Under the pieces are notes generated by a model that was not told where the DNA came from, searched no databases, and saw only the letters and a program-made list of their open reading frames with translations. From Rhytidiadelphus loreus (Eukaryota; Streptophyta; Bryopsida; Hypnales; Hylocomiaceae): a stretch of 64,000 bases of DNA. The DNA lies in NCBI GenBank assembly GCA_947034895.1, contig OX344761.1:29400863-29464862 (forward strand), given 5' to 3'. Shown piece by piece: positions 1 to 8,864 of this stretch. Each line of letters starts with the position of its first letter. The first letter of the stretch is position 1. The position numbers were made by a program, and so were the translations under genes.

Positions 1-200
1 GACCTGGCCGTTGGATCAGGCCGTCGGATGATCGGATTGGATGTGGCCATCCGATCAGACCGTCGGAAGAGCATACCCGATCGGACCGTTCGATTAGGCT
101 GTCGGATCGAACCTGGTCGTCCGATCAGGCTGTCGGAAGAGGCCGTCCGATCAGGCCGTCGAATCGCGAGTGGCCGTCCGATCGGCCAGGCCATCGGAAG
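1..200. repeat. GC-rich degenerate minisatellite
   Basis: Short degenerate units built on GGCCGTCCGATC and CCGTCGGA recur about every 20 bases. A long reading frame crosses the block, but its protein is only the repeat translated (Arg/Gly/Ile/Pro periodicity), so no gene is called. From about 240 to 300 a related GGACGTCC-rich stretch continues. The block may be part of an LTR U3 region leading to the TATA box at 1060. Confidence 0.6.
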
Positions 201-640
201 CCCCGAGCAAGGTAACTTTTTATTTACCCTAGGTAAAAAACAAAAAAATTGGACGTCCGAGGGGGTTCGGACGCGGACGCTGGACGTCCAGACGTACGTC
301 CTCACGTCCGGATGTCTTGGTAACCCTGTTGGCAAGACTCCCAAAATTCTTAGAGTTACTTTTTACTTCACTGATCCGCAGGGTCCTAAAACACGTCACT
401 TAGAGCCACTTGGTTGTTAGTTCTTAGGTAGTCGCGGGGTAATGAACTCACGTGGAAATCTACATCTGACGTAAAAAGAAAAGCTTAACCGCTAGCCAAC
501 ACTTTGTTTAGATTTGTTTTCAGCTATACTTCTTAGGATGTCAGGTCAGGGTTGATGTTGGCATATGACCCATGCCTCACCCGCTTGTCAGAAGATAGCT
601 TCAAGAAGAAGTTGAACTCAACCCCCCGATTGAATCCAAT
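201..640. other. No gene seen; LTR-like flank
   Basis: GGACGTCC-type palindromic words lie near 250-310, followed by unremarkable sequence. No supported coding region, RNA or transposon terminus is visible. It probably belongs to the same LTR-like element as the repeats and TATA box downstream. Confidence 0.4.
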
Positions 641-990
641 GCCGCTAGACTGGACGTAATATATGCCTGAAATGCTGAAAAGACAGCTAGTTGGGGGGAT
701 TCTCTTATGACTCACCAGACCGGACGTAATAGACACCATCGAGTTGAAAAGACGGCTAGTTTGAGGGCGTTTTCGTACTGGCTAGACCGGACGTAATAGA
801 TACCATAGAGTTGAAAAGACGGCTAGTTTCAGGGAGGTTCTGTATTGGCTAGACTGGACGTAATAGATACCATCAAGTTGAAAAGACAGCTAGCTTCAAA
901 GAAGTTCTGTACTTGCTAGACCGGACGTAATAGATACCATCGAGTTGAAAAGACGGCTAGTTTAAGGGCGTTACTAAGTCTCGCTAGTCG
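641..990 (+). repeat. Five tandem 67-bp repeats upstream of a TATA box
   Basis: The core (C/T)GGACGTAATAGA followed by GTTGAAAAGACGGCTAG begins at 651, 721, 788, 855 and 922, giving spacings of 70, 67, 67 and 67 bases. The array ends about 70 bases before a TATA box at 1060. Tandem repeats just upstream of a TATA box are typical of U3 enhancers in plant LTR retrotransposons. The repeat structure is seen directly; the enhancer role is inference. Confidence 0.75.
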
Positions 991-1059
991 TCGTACACCT
1001 AGTTATAGTACTGACAGACGACTAGCCTGGGATTTCCGCACTTGGCCTTCGCACCTTAG

Positions 1060-1069
1060 TATAAAAATA
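1060..1069 (+). promoter_or_regulatory. TATA box of LTR-like promoter
   Basis: TATAAAAATA follows the 67-bp repeat array and precedes a G/T-rich stretch that could be the transcription start. The first convincing open frame downstream starts at 1933. The arrangement of enhancer repeats, TATA box and leader matches an LTR U3-R junction. Confidence 0.5.
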
Positions 1070-1414
1070 GGAGGGAGCCCCTCGTCTTTGTGTGCTGTGT
1101 GTTGTGATGTGCAAGTGCAGTAGATTAGCAGATGGACCACGGTTGGTACAACCCACCGGTGGTCCTTCCAGTAGGACTCTTCAACATTCAGGTTCAGTGT
1201 ATCGAGAAGCTCAACTTCACTACTTTCCTCCGCACTCATTTTGGTCAAGAATTCCTGACCCAGGTGCTCCGTAGCCCCTGGCCTTTGATAGTTCCGGCAG
1301 TCACCTACGGGGAGACTTGGGATAGCGTGATTTACATCCTCATCTAGCACTATGCCGAGCAACCTGTGAGGCACTTCTACTTCCTACCTTCCATCATCTT
1401 CTATCTTCTATCTT

Positions 1415-1515
1415 CCTCTTAGTCCAAACTTGCTCCGTCAAGGGCGGAATGTAGGTTTTCCAAATTTCTTGTCTATAGGTCCAAACCAACTCCATTTAGG
1501 GCGGATAGTAGGGGA
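1415..1515 (+). repeat. TCCAAAC...GAGGGCGGA repeat, left copy
   Basis: The words TAGTCCAAAC, CTCCGTC and AGGGCGGA, then CTATAGGTCCAAA with a second GGGCGGA, form an imperfect unit. Related copies occur at 19019-19235, on the far side of the CACTA insertion. The shared unit suggests that both flanks belong to one older retroelement or to two members of one family. From 1516 to 1932 no further feature is seen apart from an ATGGCGCC-like word near 1700 that might be a primer-binding site. Confidence 0.5.
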
Positions 1516-1932
1516 CTAGTATAGCATAGCACATCGTCACCGTCATTGCCTCTTTACTCTTCCTTCGTCACAGCCACTTCATCCTCCTTAGTATCGCTGA
1601 CGTCGCCATCCGGTAGCACCACCGTGGATTGCAGTGGTCTGACAGGCCTTCATACCAGGTAGCTGGATCTGAGGCCTGGCCGATCGCATGTGGATCTACA
1701 ATGGCGCCCCTACATCACCGCCCTGGTCAACGAGATGGGATCTCTTCTATCTTTTCGCTTTCTTCGCCATCATAGTTAGCATTGGCATCCTCTTCCTCAC
1801 ATTTTGAGCTGCAATCACTAGCAATAGACAACTTTTCCCAACTAATCAGGACATCTTCCGCGAACACCTATATCACCGCACCGCGAACCGAAGACATCGA
1901 GTGGAGGCACAAGCATACCACTGACAACCTCA

Positions 1933-2601
1933 ATGGGAGTCATGCCAGGCCCATGGAATGCAACTTCCGGGTCCCAGCCTTCCTCCCCTTCATCAGCAGC
2001 TTCTCCAAGACCCTCTGAGCCTTCACCTCAGAGGACGATGGAAGGACCAACCAGGGGATTTTCATCCCCAACGCATTCTGGGCCTTCAGCTCAAACGGGC
2101 AATGCACTAGCCACGGAGGCCCTCACGGAGCTCCTCACGCAACCCAATATTGACGACGGTCCTCATCTAGTCGAGGAACCAGCAACAACTGCGGATCCCG
2201 AGATAGCACGCCAAGCCCGCATTGAATCAACAGAAGGGGCGGCGCAGCTGTCGCGACTACTCCGCTCACGTCGGTGGTTACGAGAGGAGGCACAACAACC
2301 CGGTCGAGGAATGAGAATTCCCAACGCACTCACCAAAGAGGTTAGATATTGGCCAGCAGCACCAAGGACACTAGTAATTCTCATAGAGGATTATGCCTTA
2401 TTCCGTGGTGACCCGCCCCTCTTCTTAGAGGGACAGTTCGCCAATCGGGAAGATCCCCGCAACATCACTAGGAGGACTTCAAGCGGAGACCACGTGGTCA
2501 CCATCCACGATCCACCTCTGCAACCATTGCCTCGCGAACGCCAATCAGCCTACGTCCTCGAGGTTGTGTCAGATACTCTCCGAACCTTCTTAGGAATCTA
2601 A
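1933..2601 (+). CDS. Hypothetical 222-aa protein, homologous to the ORF at 12509
   Basis: I do not recognise this protein. It starts at a real ATG. The first 70 residues are rich in Ser, Pro and Thr and look disordered; a basic Arg-rich stretch follows near residues 110-125. The last 80 residues form a conserved-looking module that aligns with the protein encoded at 12509-12967. Shared positions include an R-x-LVIL block, then a Gly, then E-G-x-F, a P-x-x-PL turn, and a C-terminal helix ending in FL. It sits downstream of an LTR-like TATA box and 37 bases before a 27-A tract, so it is probably element-borne or a retrocopied cDNA rather than a host gene. It could be a structural or accessory protein of a non-autonomous retroelement. 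Function is unknown. Confidence 0.5.
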   Translation: MGVMPGPWNATSGSQPSSPSSAASPRPSEPSPQRTMEGPTRGFSSPTHSGPSAQTGNALATEALTELLTQPNIDDGPHLVEEPATTADPEIARQARIESTEGAAQLSRLLRSRRWLREEAQQPGRGMRIPNALTKEVRYWPAAPRTLVILIEDYALFRGDPPLFLEGQFANREDPRNITRRTSSGDHVVTIHDPPLQPLPRERQSAYVLEVVSDTLRTFLGI

Positions 2602-2638
2602 GGTGGTTGTCCTAATATTCCCTTGTACATAGCTATTC

Positions 2639-2665
2639 AAAAAAAAAAAAAAAAAAAAAAAAAAA
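2639..2665 (+). repeat. Poly(A) tract of 27 A
   Basis: An uninterrupted run of A lies 37 bases after the stop codon of the upstream ORF. Position and length fit a retrotransposed mRNA tail or the tail of an inserted retroposon. No target duplication was identified. Confidence 0.7.
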
Positions 2666-2737
2666 TGCTTTGTTTATATAGGGGGCACTAGTTCAGGGCT
2701 GGCCGGTATATATACCACCCCGACAAGACGACGGACG

Positions 2738-2817
2738 TCTCCCGCCGCGGTAGCTCGGTGGCCTGTGACCGACAACCTCAATTCCGGCGGCAAGGGTTCG
2801 ACCTTTGGGCCGTCGCC
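2738..2817 (+). repeat. Possible tRNA-derived SINE, 5' half
   Basis: TAGCTCGGTGG (2751-2761) fits a Pol III A box and GGTTCGACC (2795-2803) fits a B box. They are 33 bases apart, as in tRNA genes. No cloverleaf with matching acceptor arms is apparent, so a tRNA-derived SINE is preferred over a tRNA gene. The CACTA transposon interrupts it at 2818. The sequence resumes at 18848 and runs into a T-rich tail at about 18963-19010, which would give a SINE of roughly 250-270 bases. The assignment is inferred. Confidence 0.35.
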
Positions 2818-2829
2818 CACTACAAGAAA

Positions 2830-3770
2830 GTTGGAGTTAATGTGACTGGCACATACGACTGCGCAGAAGTTGTATTCTAGTCGCATGACTAGTATACAAC
2901 TGCAGGCCCTGCAGTCATATTAGTTGAGTCGTATAGCAGTCACGAGTGCTATTCTATTAGCACCATCCAGATGAGGGCAGACGGAGAAGGGATGACAGAA
3001 GGGATGAGACATCCACTGGCCGAAGCTGAGGTGGACAAGGGCGTGTGCCCGGCACACGCCGTTTGAACGTAGACATGGCAGGTGCTCATTCGCCGGAGTT
3101 ACTTGGAGTGCCAGTCGCGGCGCAGTCACTTTCTAGTCATGGTACAGATTTAGACAGCCAATCGACTTTTGACACGTAGCACGGTACAAAGTAGGCGTTC
3201 GGGGGTGTTTACCGGTGTCTTGGAAGGGTATTATCAGTGCCACGCCAGTCACTTTACAGTCATGGGTAAGTTGTGAGGCAGTTGCGCTGAAGTCGCCAAA
3301 ATTGATAGGGGTGGGCAACGCAGAGTGGTGAAGTCACGGATCAGTCACGGAGTAGTGATTGTGCTGTATTGTTAAAATTGCTATGCAGTCGTGTAAAATC
3401 ATCTTATTGTGCAGGATACAGCAGTGACTGCAAGTTGCCGAACTACACAGCACTAGCGCAGCCAGCCAGTCAATTTCCCATTCAAGCATACTAGTGGGCA
3501 ATTTCTACATGCTAACACAAATAAAGTAATAACACGGATGACCTCAGTGCCATAGACATACCCACAACCTCATACTCAAAATTGTTGGTGGAACTTTGAT
3601 TTCATAGTCATTAGATTTCAGCAAGAAAAAATTGTGAATTGGGAGAGTTTAGAAGGAAAATGTTCTACTCCTATGAACATGGCCGTTTTACCACCCTCCA
3701 GGCTATACTACAATGTACACAAACTATAGGTGACCGCCTCCCTTGCCAAAGGGAGTACAAAAAACAGGCC
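2830..3770. promoter_or_regulatory. Left subterminal region of the CACTA element
   Basis: No coding evidence. Motifs of the type GTGACT, AGTCGC and AGTCAC recur in both orientations, for example near 2845, 2880, 2930, 3120, 3250, 3340 and 3420. In En/Spm, the TNPA protein binds short subterminal repeats, and these motifs are the obvious candidates here. Binding is inference. Confidence 0.55.
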
Positions 3771-4037
3771 TCACGCAACCAACTTCAAGTTCTTTTCCCC
3801 CCACATTGCGGCAGAACCCTTGACATCTTCAATCATATATTGATCTCCTTTTTCGTTGGGAAACATCAAAGAAACACCCTTCTGCAAAACAACGCGCACG
3901 TCTATCCTCCACCACCCCCTTGGGATATCTTGACCGTGGAATTGGTGTTCACCCAGCACACCGCTGATGGTCCCCAACGCCACTTTCAGCTTCACAACCC
4001 TCGGATTCATGAGAAATACTTCATCCCCGACCTTGAA
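3771..4037 (-). CDS. Last exon: Tnp1/En/Spm-like C-terminal domain
   Basis: The exon follows a strong acceptor (a pyrimidine-rich tract then GCAG at 4038-4041) and enters in phase 0 with F-K-V-G-D-E-V-F-L. The 88 residues match the pattern of the plant Tnp1/En/Spm C-terminal domain: V-G-D-E-V at the start, G-x-I-x-G-V-x-G in the middle, H-G-x-D-I-P-x-G-W, then V-S-L-M-x-P-N and a closing V-x-G-S-A-x-x-W. In this family the domain ends the TNPA/TNP1 protein. The frame stops at 3771-3773. Confidence 0.75.
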   Translation of the reverse strand, partial: FKVGDEVFLMNPRVVKLKVALGTISGVLGEHQFHGQDIPRGWWRIDVRVVLQKGVSLMFPNEKGDQYMIEDVKGSAAMWGEKNLKLVA

Positions 4038-7000
4038 CTGCAAAGGAAACCATAGTAGCAGTTCTTGAGAGTCCCAAACCCTGTAGAGCAAAATCCAGTG
4101 TTCTATCGCAAACGCACCCCCTAAAAAGGTTACTGGCACGTCACTCGCCAACAACTATACTATGACTTGATTCTTCTACCCAGAACTGCTGCATGACTGT
4201 AACGTGACTTGCCAGCAACTATACTATGACTTGATTCTTCTACCCAAAACTTCCGCATGATTGGAACGTGACTCGCCAGCAACTATACTATGACTTGATT
4301 CTTCTACCCAAAACTTCCGCATGACTGGAACGTGACTCACCAGCAACTATACTATGACTTGATTCTTCTACCCAAAACTGCCGTACGATTGGCAAGTGAC
4401 TAAAATTTCACTTAGACAATAAAATAACAGGAGAAGCGGATTGGCAGGAGATTTTCCAAGTACTAGAGCTTACCCTAAGTGGATTGGCGTCCTTGTTTGC
4501 CGCAGCCTTTGCCCTCGTTGACGGCTTTCTAACCTGCACACACACACCAAATCCATCAGACATTCAGCAAAAGGGCAAGTGAGGCAAAGCAGACCAGTGG
4601 ACAGTGGGCACGTGCTGTGCCCGCCCCCTCACCTGCGACAACCTGAAGGAAGTCATAGGCAGAGCTAGTGCGGCGTTTGTTAAGCATCTGGGCCACAGAG
4701 TCGGTGACAATTTCGGGATACTTTGCACGGAAGCTTGGGATGTCCGGACTACAAGAGAGGGCTTCCAACAAGGGCCATAGGTAGCATTTCAAGTAGTCTT
4801 TGTCGTCCGCCAGTATGCGCAGCCACTTCACGTAGAAAGGAGCAGTGATGAGAACATTTGTAGACGGATTGCAAGCAACTCTAGAGACTTTGCTATCTAC
4901 AATCACGGTATTCAGAGCTGAAAATTCCGGCCACCTGTCGTACACCTTTGATAAGTTCTTCTCCCCCGATGCCGGGTTGTCGTCTTCTCCCTCCGGTCCG
5001 CCACAATGCTTACCAGCCCAAGAAAACAACGGGACTTCAAACAGCCCTGTTAGACCGGCAAGCATAGTGGGGACTACGTCACCCATGTAGGACTCACTGT
5101 TGCTACCCCAAAAGGCTACATTGAAATGGAGAAAACATCTAGAGAGAAAGGGTTTCAACCAAGGCCTCATGACCACTCTCCTCACATCCGTCTTTGTGGT
5201 CCCATGGATTCTACTATTAGGATTTCGCCCTCCAAGCAAACTGCAGTCCACCAAAGTGCCATGAACATTGAAGACCAATAATTTTTGCCTTGGACAAATC
5301 CGGCTGCGAACGACTTCAGAAAGTGACAAGGAAAGCCTCGCCTCAATTGACGTGCAATGAAGGACGTCTGAGGGGGCTGTTACCTTGTTTGGAGACTTTG
5401 CCGCCTTCTTCCCTTTTTTCTGCACAGGATCCGGCCGGACCAGTGGTACAGACTCCTCTGGAGAGGATTCAGCGCCATCATGATGAACTTCTGGGGGCAC
5501 ATCCGGTAAACCTTGGGACAGCACTGGAACTTCCGAAGGCAGGTGTGCGTCGTCTCCACCCTCCTCGGCGGTTACCTCGTCCTCAGCATGGGTTCCCTGC
5601 ATTACAACAATGGGCGCTAGAGCAGACGTGGCAAGGGTGACTGCTTCTAATGCAATCGGATTGACACTTGCATCTTTGACAGGCTTCGACAACTCCTCTG
5701 CAGCATCTGCAGCATCTGTGGCTACGAACACTTCTGCGCAATCCGCAATGTCAGTAAGCCCTCCTCCACTGGCGGGTGTCATTGTATCAACGAATTCAGT
5801 CGTGGCGCACGCTGGTTTAGCTGGCGGGCTTTTCCGTCCCTTCAACTTCCATTGCGGTGGAATTTGCGCAACCTGCGTGAGTGGCGGATCCTTCATGGAC
5901 ATCTCAGATTCAGAAGAAAGCGTCACTTCTTCATGCCGGGCGGTGACAATCTGTTCAGTCACTGGTTTAGGTGGTTTACAGATTGCTGCTGAAGCACCCT
6001 CCTGCAGCACCAAGTCACCTTTAGCAGGTATACCCTCTGTTGCGGTAGGAAGCACCCCTGCAGCATCAAATGCTTTCTGACCACGGGGTGATTGATGCTC
6101 TAGCGCGGAGTGAGTTATGGACGGGCTGCCGTCGTCTCCCATGTCGGACTTCCGCATGAATTGTTCGAACATGGTCCTCATTTCGGCTGTGGTCACCATG
6201 ATCTGCCCAAACTTCCCGTCCACATCCTTCTTCAATTCGTCAATTTGCCGCTGCAGACTACAATCCTGTACAACCCCACCCTGAGTATCAAAATACACGC
6301 ACCCTGACATTATGGTCCCCGAATCACCAACTGCAAGTTTCCTCTTAGTCGTGACAAAGTCATCAGTCACCATGTGGTGACTAGTGCGCGACTACACATA
6401 GACTTATAAGTGACTAAAGCACTACTTTTTGACGACTACGATGCGACTCCATAGCGACTTCATTGCGACTGAGGGATTAGTTCCCAGTGACTATGACGCG
6501 AGTCCGTGCCAATTCTAAGCCACTTCTGGATTACTGCCTGACAAGGCACCACCTAAATGGTTAAGGTCTAGAAAGCAATGCATGGGACCGACTTACACAT
6601 TCCTCATACTTAGTGTGTGTGTCCACTTGTAGTTCACATTGGCTAAACGCAATTAACATGTCCCAAGCTAACCAGAGTAAATCAACTCACTTAGACCTCT
6701 AGAAGGAGTACATGGGGCAGATTCACACATAACATAGATACGGCCATAACTCTTACATAAATCAGACATACCTCAGACAAAAGGAAGACTCACATTCAAA
6801 TTCACCCTCACATCACTTACACTCAGATTCCATCTCCCTAGCTAAACTCAGACTCAACGGACTTGGGGAGGACTCACGCTTAACCGACACTCACACATAA
6901 CTCAAAGAGAACTCATTGACACAACGAACACTACATGTTCAGATTCAAAAAAGCACCTACAAAGTCGAAGCAAAACCGGAGTCACTAGAATGCGACAACG

Positions 7001-8864
7001 GGATTACTTCCCGGTCACTAAGACACGACTCTACAGAGACAGTGGATTATTAGCCACCAGTAATCCACTAGCCAACAGTACTCACGACATTTCTTTCCTG
7101 AGCAATTTGAGAATGGCTAAACTCACCTACAAGGTCAGCGAAAACAAGAATAAAACAACTCACTTGAGTTTGAAGGGGATAACTCAGATTCACATAACTC
7201 ACAGTCCAAGGTAATGAGGACTTACGCATAACTAAGAGAAACACATAACTTGGATAAGAACCATAGAAACGTCCCATGGAAAGAGGGCGGTTTAAGGGAA
7301 CGACAAACATACCACTTTCTGGGTTAGGCTCTCCACGTTGCTGCTCCGCACAACATCTGCAATGTCGGTAATCGTTGGGCTAGTGGACCGTATTCTTCTC
7401 TGCACACAATCACAGAAGGAATCCTCACATTGCAATTCCACTTCACATAGCCAAGACGGAGATTATTGGCGGCTACAAATACAAAAACTTGAAGAAAAGT
7501 GTAAGCATAACTTCACTTCACAAGGAAGCTCACCAGTGAAGCTTCCACCCCCGCTTTGCCTTTCCTGCCTACCGCACTAAGACCCTTTACGCCTTGACGT
7601 GCCACGGCCATCTTGGCAGACTTCTCCTTCTGGGCAGGAGTGTTCCAGTACACAATTAGGCGTTTCCATTGCTCGGGGTCAATGTGCACCGGGGTTTGGG
7701 CGTTGTCCGGGTCTCGACAGCCACTCGACAGCCACTTACTTTTCAAACGAGACCTCTCCGACTTCATAAACTTTGTCACTGTCGTCCTAAAGGCAGCCAT
7801 GCTCAAAGGTGACCCAACATACTCAAATTCATTGTCCAAAAGGTCTCGCAACTTCTGTAGAGTGTGGGGCTTGTGCTTTGACCAATCCAGGATGCTCATA
7901 TCCAATACTTTCGGAACAAAATTCCGCACTGCCAGGTCCCACGCATTCTTCCCTGAGCAACCAGGATCTACTTCGCCTCCGTCAAGCACTTCTACAAAGT
8001 TGGGTTTAGGGGGACCCTCCGGGGTCTCTTCTCTCCCGAATTCATAAGCTGTTCGCTTCTTTCGTCTAATTGTGTGCTCAGGTTGCCGCTCCACTGCCTC
8101 CCCTCGAGCCTACAAAGAGGATCGTCCATGGGCATTCCACAGAGGTTGTTGTGGGGGTGCCGGCTTTGGTAGCCACTGTCCAGGTTGCCACTGCCACCCT
8201 GAATCCTCATACTCGTGAACTGCTGGGGGTGGCTGCAAAGACGGCCTACTTGCAAGCAACTTCCTCGGTGACTTGAAGGTAGGGGCAGGTTTGTGGCGCT
8301 TTGCCCTTCTGTCGACCAGGGGCTCCACTTCCTCCATCTCTTCACTACTGGAGTCGAACAATGCATCCTCTGCAACAGCGCACAACATAGAATGAGCGAC
8401 CTTGCAAGACTACGAATGTCCTAACCTACACAGGCACCCATTTGGTTTACGGTGGAGGCAGACCTGTCCCACAATTGATCCCATGCATCCACAGCTGCGC
8501 AAAACAAATCAAACCCGTGCTTGGGGTTCATCACGTTAGATTATGCACAAAAGTGCGTATTCAAGGCATCGACCCCACCAAACGATGTAGGCGATTCCGA
8601 TTCTGGGACTCCCCACTACGGGATTATGGAATTTGGGTCACACTTCTACCTCTAGAAGTCCACGCACGAAAGCAGTCGAGATCAACCCAACACCCTAACA
8701 CCCTTCAAAGAAAGCACGAGACAATTTTTACCTGCCACAGCGTCTTCCAACTTTGAAAGTCGCTCTACATGTGTACAAGCTATAGCTAAATGCATCATAC
8801 CTCTTGCGATGGCCTCTTCATTGGACCTCGTCGCCTCTGAGGAGGAATTCTGGTCGCTGCTCAT
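3771..8864 (-). CDS. TNPA-type transposon protein with embedded FCP1-like HAD domain (six exons)
   Basis: My reconstruction is complement(3771-4037, 4474-4533, 4643-6343, 7313-7399, 7534-8369, 8732-8864). All junctions are GT..AG and the phases agree: the exons sum to 3084 nt, an exact multiple of three (1027 codons plus stop). Domains in order: a Ser/Glu-rich N-terminus; an En/Spm (Ptta) DNA-binding-type domain in exon 2; a coiled coil and a long low-complexity linker in exon 4; an FCP1/NLI-interacting-factor-like HAD domain in exon 4; a Lys/Ala-rich 20-aa exon; and a Tnp1/En/Spm C-terminal domain (Transposase_23-like) in exon 6. One TAG at 8110-8112 interrupts exon 2 in frame. The protein would bind subterminal motifs of the element. 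An HAD insert in a TNPA-type protein is not something I know from the family. Exon edges are inferred by eye, and exon 4 could use another acceptor. Confidence 0.7.
4140..4400 (-). repeat. Four tandem 64-bp repeats in the last intron
   Basis: CAACTATACTATGACTTG starts at 4152, 4216, 4280 and 4344, an exact 64-base period. Each unit also holds an ACGTGACT or AAGTGACT word like those in the element's subterminal regions. The array lies in the intron between the last two predicted exons of the TNPA-type gene. Confidence 0.85.
4643..6343 (-). CDS. Large exon with coiled coil and FCP1/NLI-like HAD domain
   Basis: This 567-codon exon begins with a heptad-like helix (about 6149-6262) similar in place to the coiled coil after the DNA-binding domain in other En/Spm proteins. 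A long acidic, Ala/Pro/Ser-rich linker follows. From about 5281 down to 4706 it resembles the FCP1 homology (NIF) domain: a beta strand plus L-V-F-N-V-H-G-T-L-V, then R-P-W-L-K-P-F-L, V-A-F-W-G-S-N-S, E-K-N-L-S-K-V and V-I-V-D-S. FCP1-like enzymes use a D-x-D-G-T motif to dephosphorylate Ser in the RNA polymerase II C-terminal tail. Here both Asp positions are replaced (N and H), so catalysis is unlikely and a binding role is more plausible. Read without splicing the frame runs 4556-6373. No host gene of this type is nearby. Confidence 0.75.
6380..7312 (-). promoter_or_regulatory. Intron rich in CGACT/GTGACT motifs
   Basis: No coding evidence in this stretch between predicted exons 3 and 4. 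From 6380 to 6500 the words GTGACT, GCGACT and their complements occur about every 12 to 20 bases, and again near 7010-7050. They are the same words as at the element's termini. They may serve as extra binding sites for the TNPA-type protein or in autoregulation. That role is inference. Confidence 0.45.
7313..7399 (-). CDS. 29-codon linker exon of the TNPA-type gene
   Basis: The exon lies between a TGTGCAG acceptor (ending at 7400) and a GTATG donor (7312 downward). Both junctions are phase 0, so it links the DNA-binding exon to the coiled-coil exon in frame. It is Ser/Thr/Val-rich and has no recognised motif. The call rests on splice signals and phase. Confidence 0.5.
7534..8369 (-). pseudogene. 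En/Spm (Ptta) DNA-binding-domain exon with in-frame TAG
   Basis: The exon encodes an acidic, Pro-rich lead (F-D-S-S-S-E-E near the start), then a basic patch R-R-K-K-R and the En/Spm-type transposase domain, with K-S-K-W-L-S, D-P-x-x-W-K-R-L-I-V-Y-W and K-S-A-K-M-A-V-A-R as recognisable landmarks. Open frames on both sides of a single TAG (8110-8112) are in the same frame, so one base change separates them; CAG to TAG is the simplest. The donor is CTG/GTGAGC at 7534/7533. The family uses this domain to bind repeats in the element. Whether the stop is read through or has killed this copy cannot be told from sequence. Confidence 0.7.
8732..8864 (-). CDS. First exon of the TNPA-type gene
   Basis: The exon starts at the first ATG in frame (8864) with M-S-S-D-Q-N-S-S-S-E and ends at a CAG/GTAAA donor in phase 1, matching the next acceptor at 8370. 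The frame stays open upstream to about 9050 with an Arg/Lys-rich stretch but no ATG, so a longer N-terminus from an upstream exon is possible. Start choice is uncertain. Confidence 0.5.

Noticed and set aside
28..420. 130-codon plus-strand frame
   Set aside because: Its translation follows the minisatellite period and has no protein-like signature.
1003..1374. 123-codon minus-strand frame
   Set aside because: It overlaps the TATA box and leader of an LTR-like promoter and has no recognisable domain.
2745..2810. tRNA gene
   Set aside because: A- and B-box-like words are present, but I could not fold an acceptor stem or cloverleaf. A SINE is the better reading.
4845..6080. Plus-strand frames opposite the FCP1-like exon
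   Set aside because: They are shadows of the 567-codon minus-strand exon, which has domain similarity and consistent splice phases.
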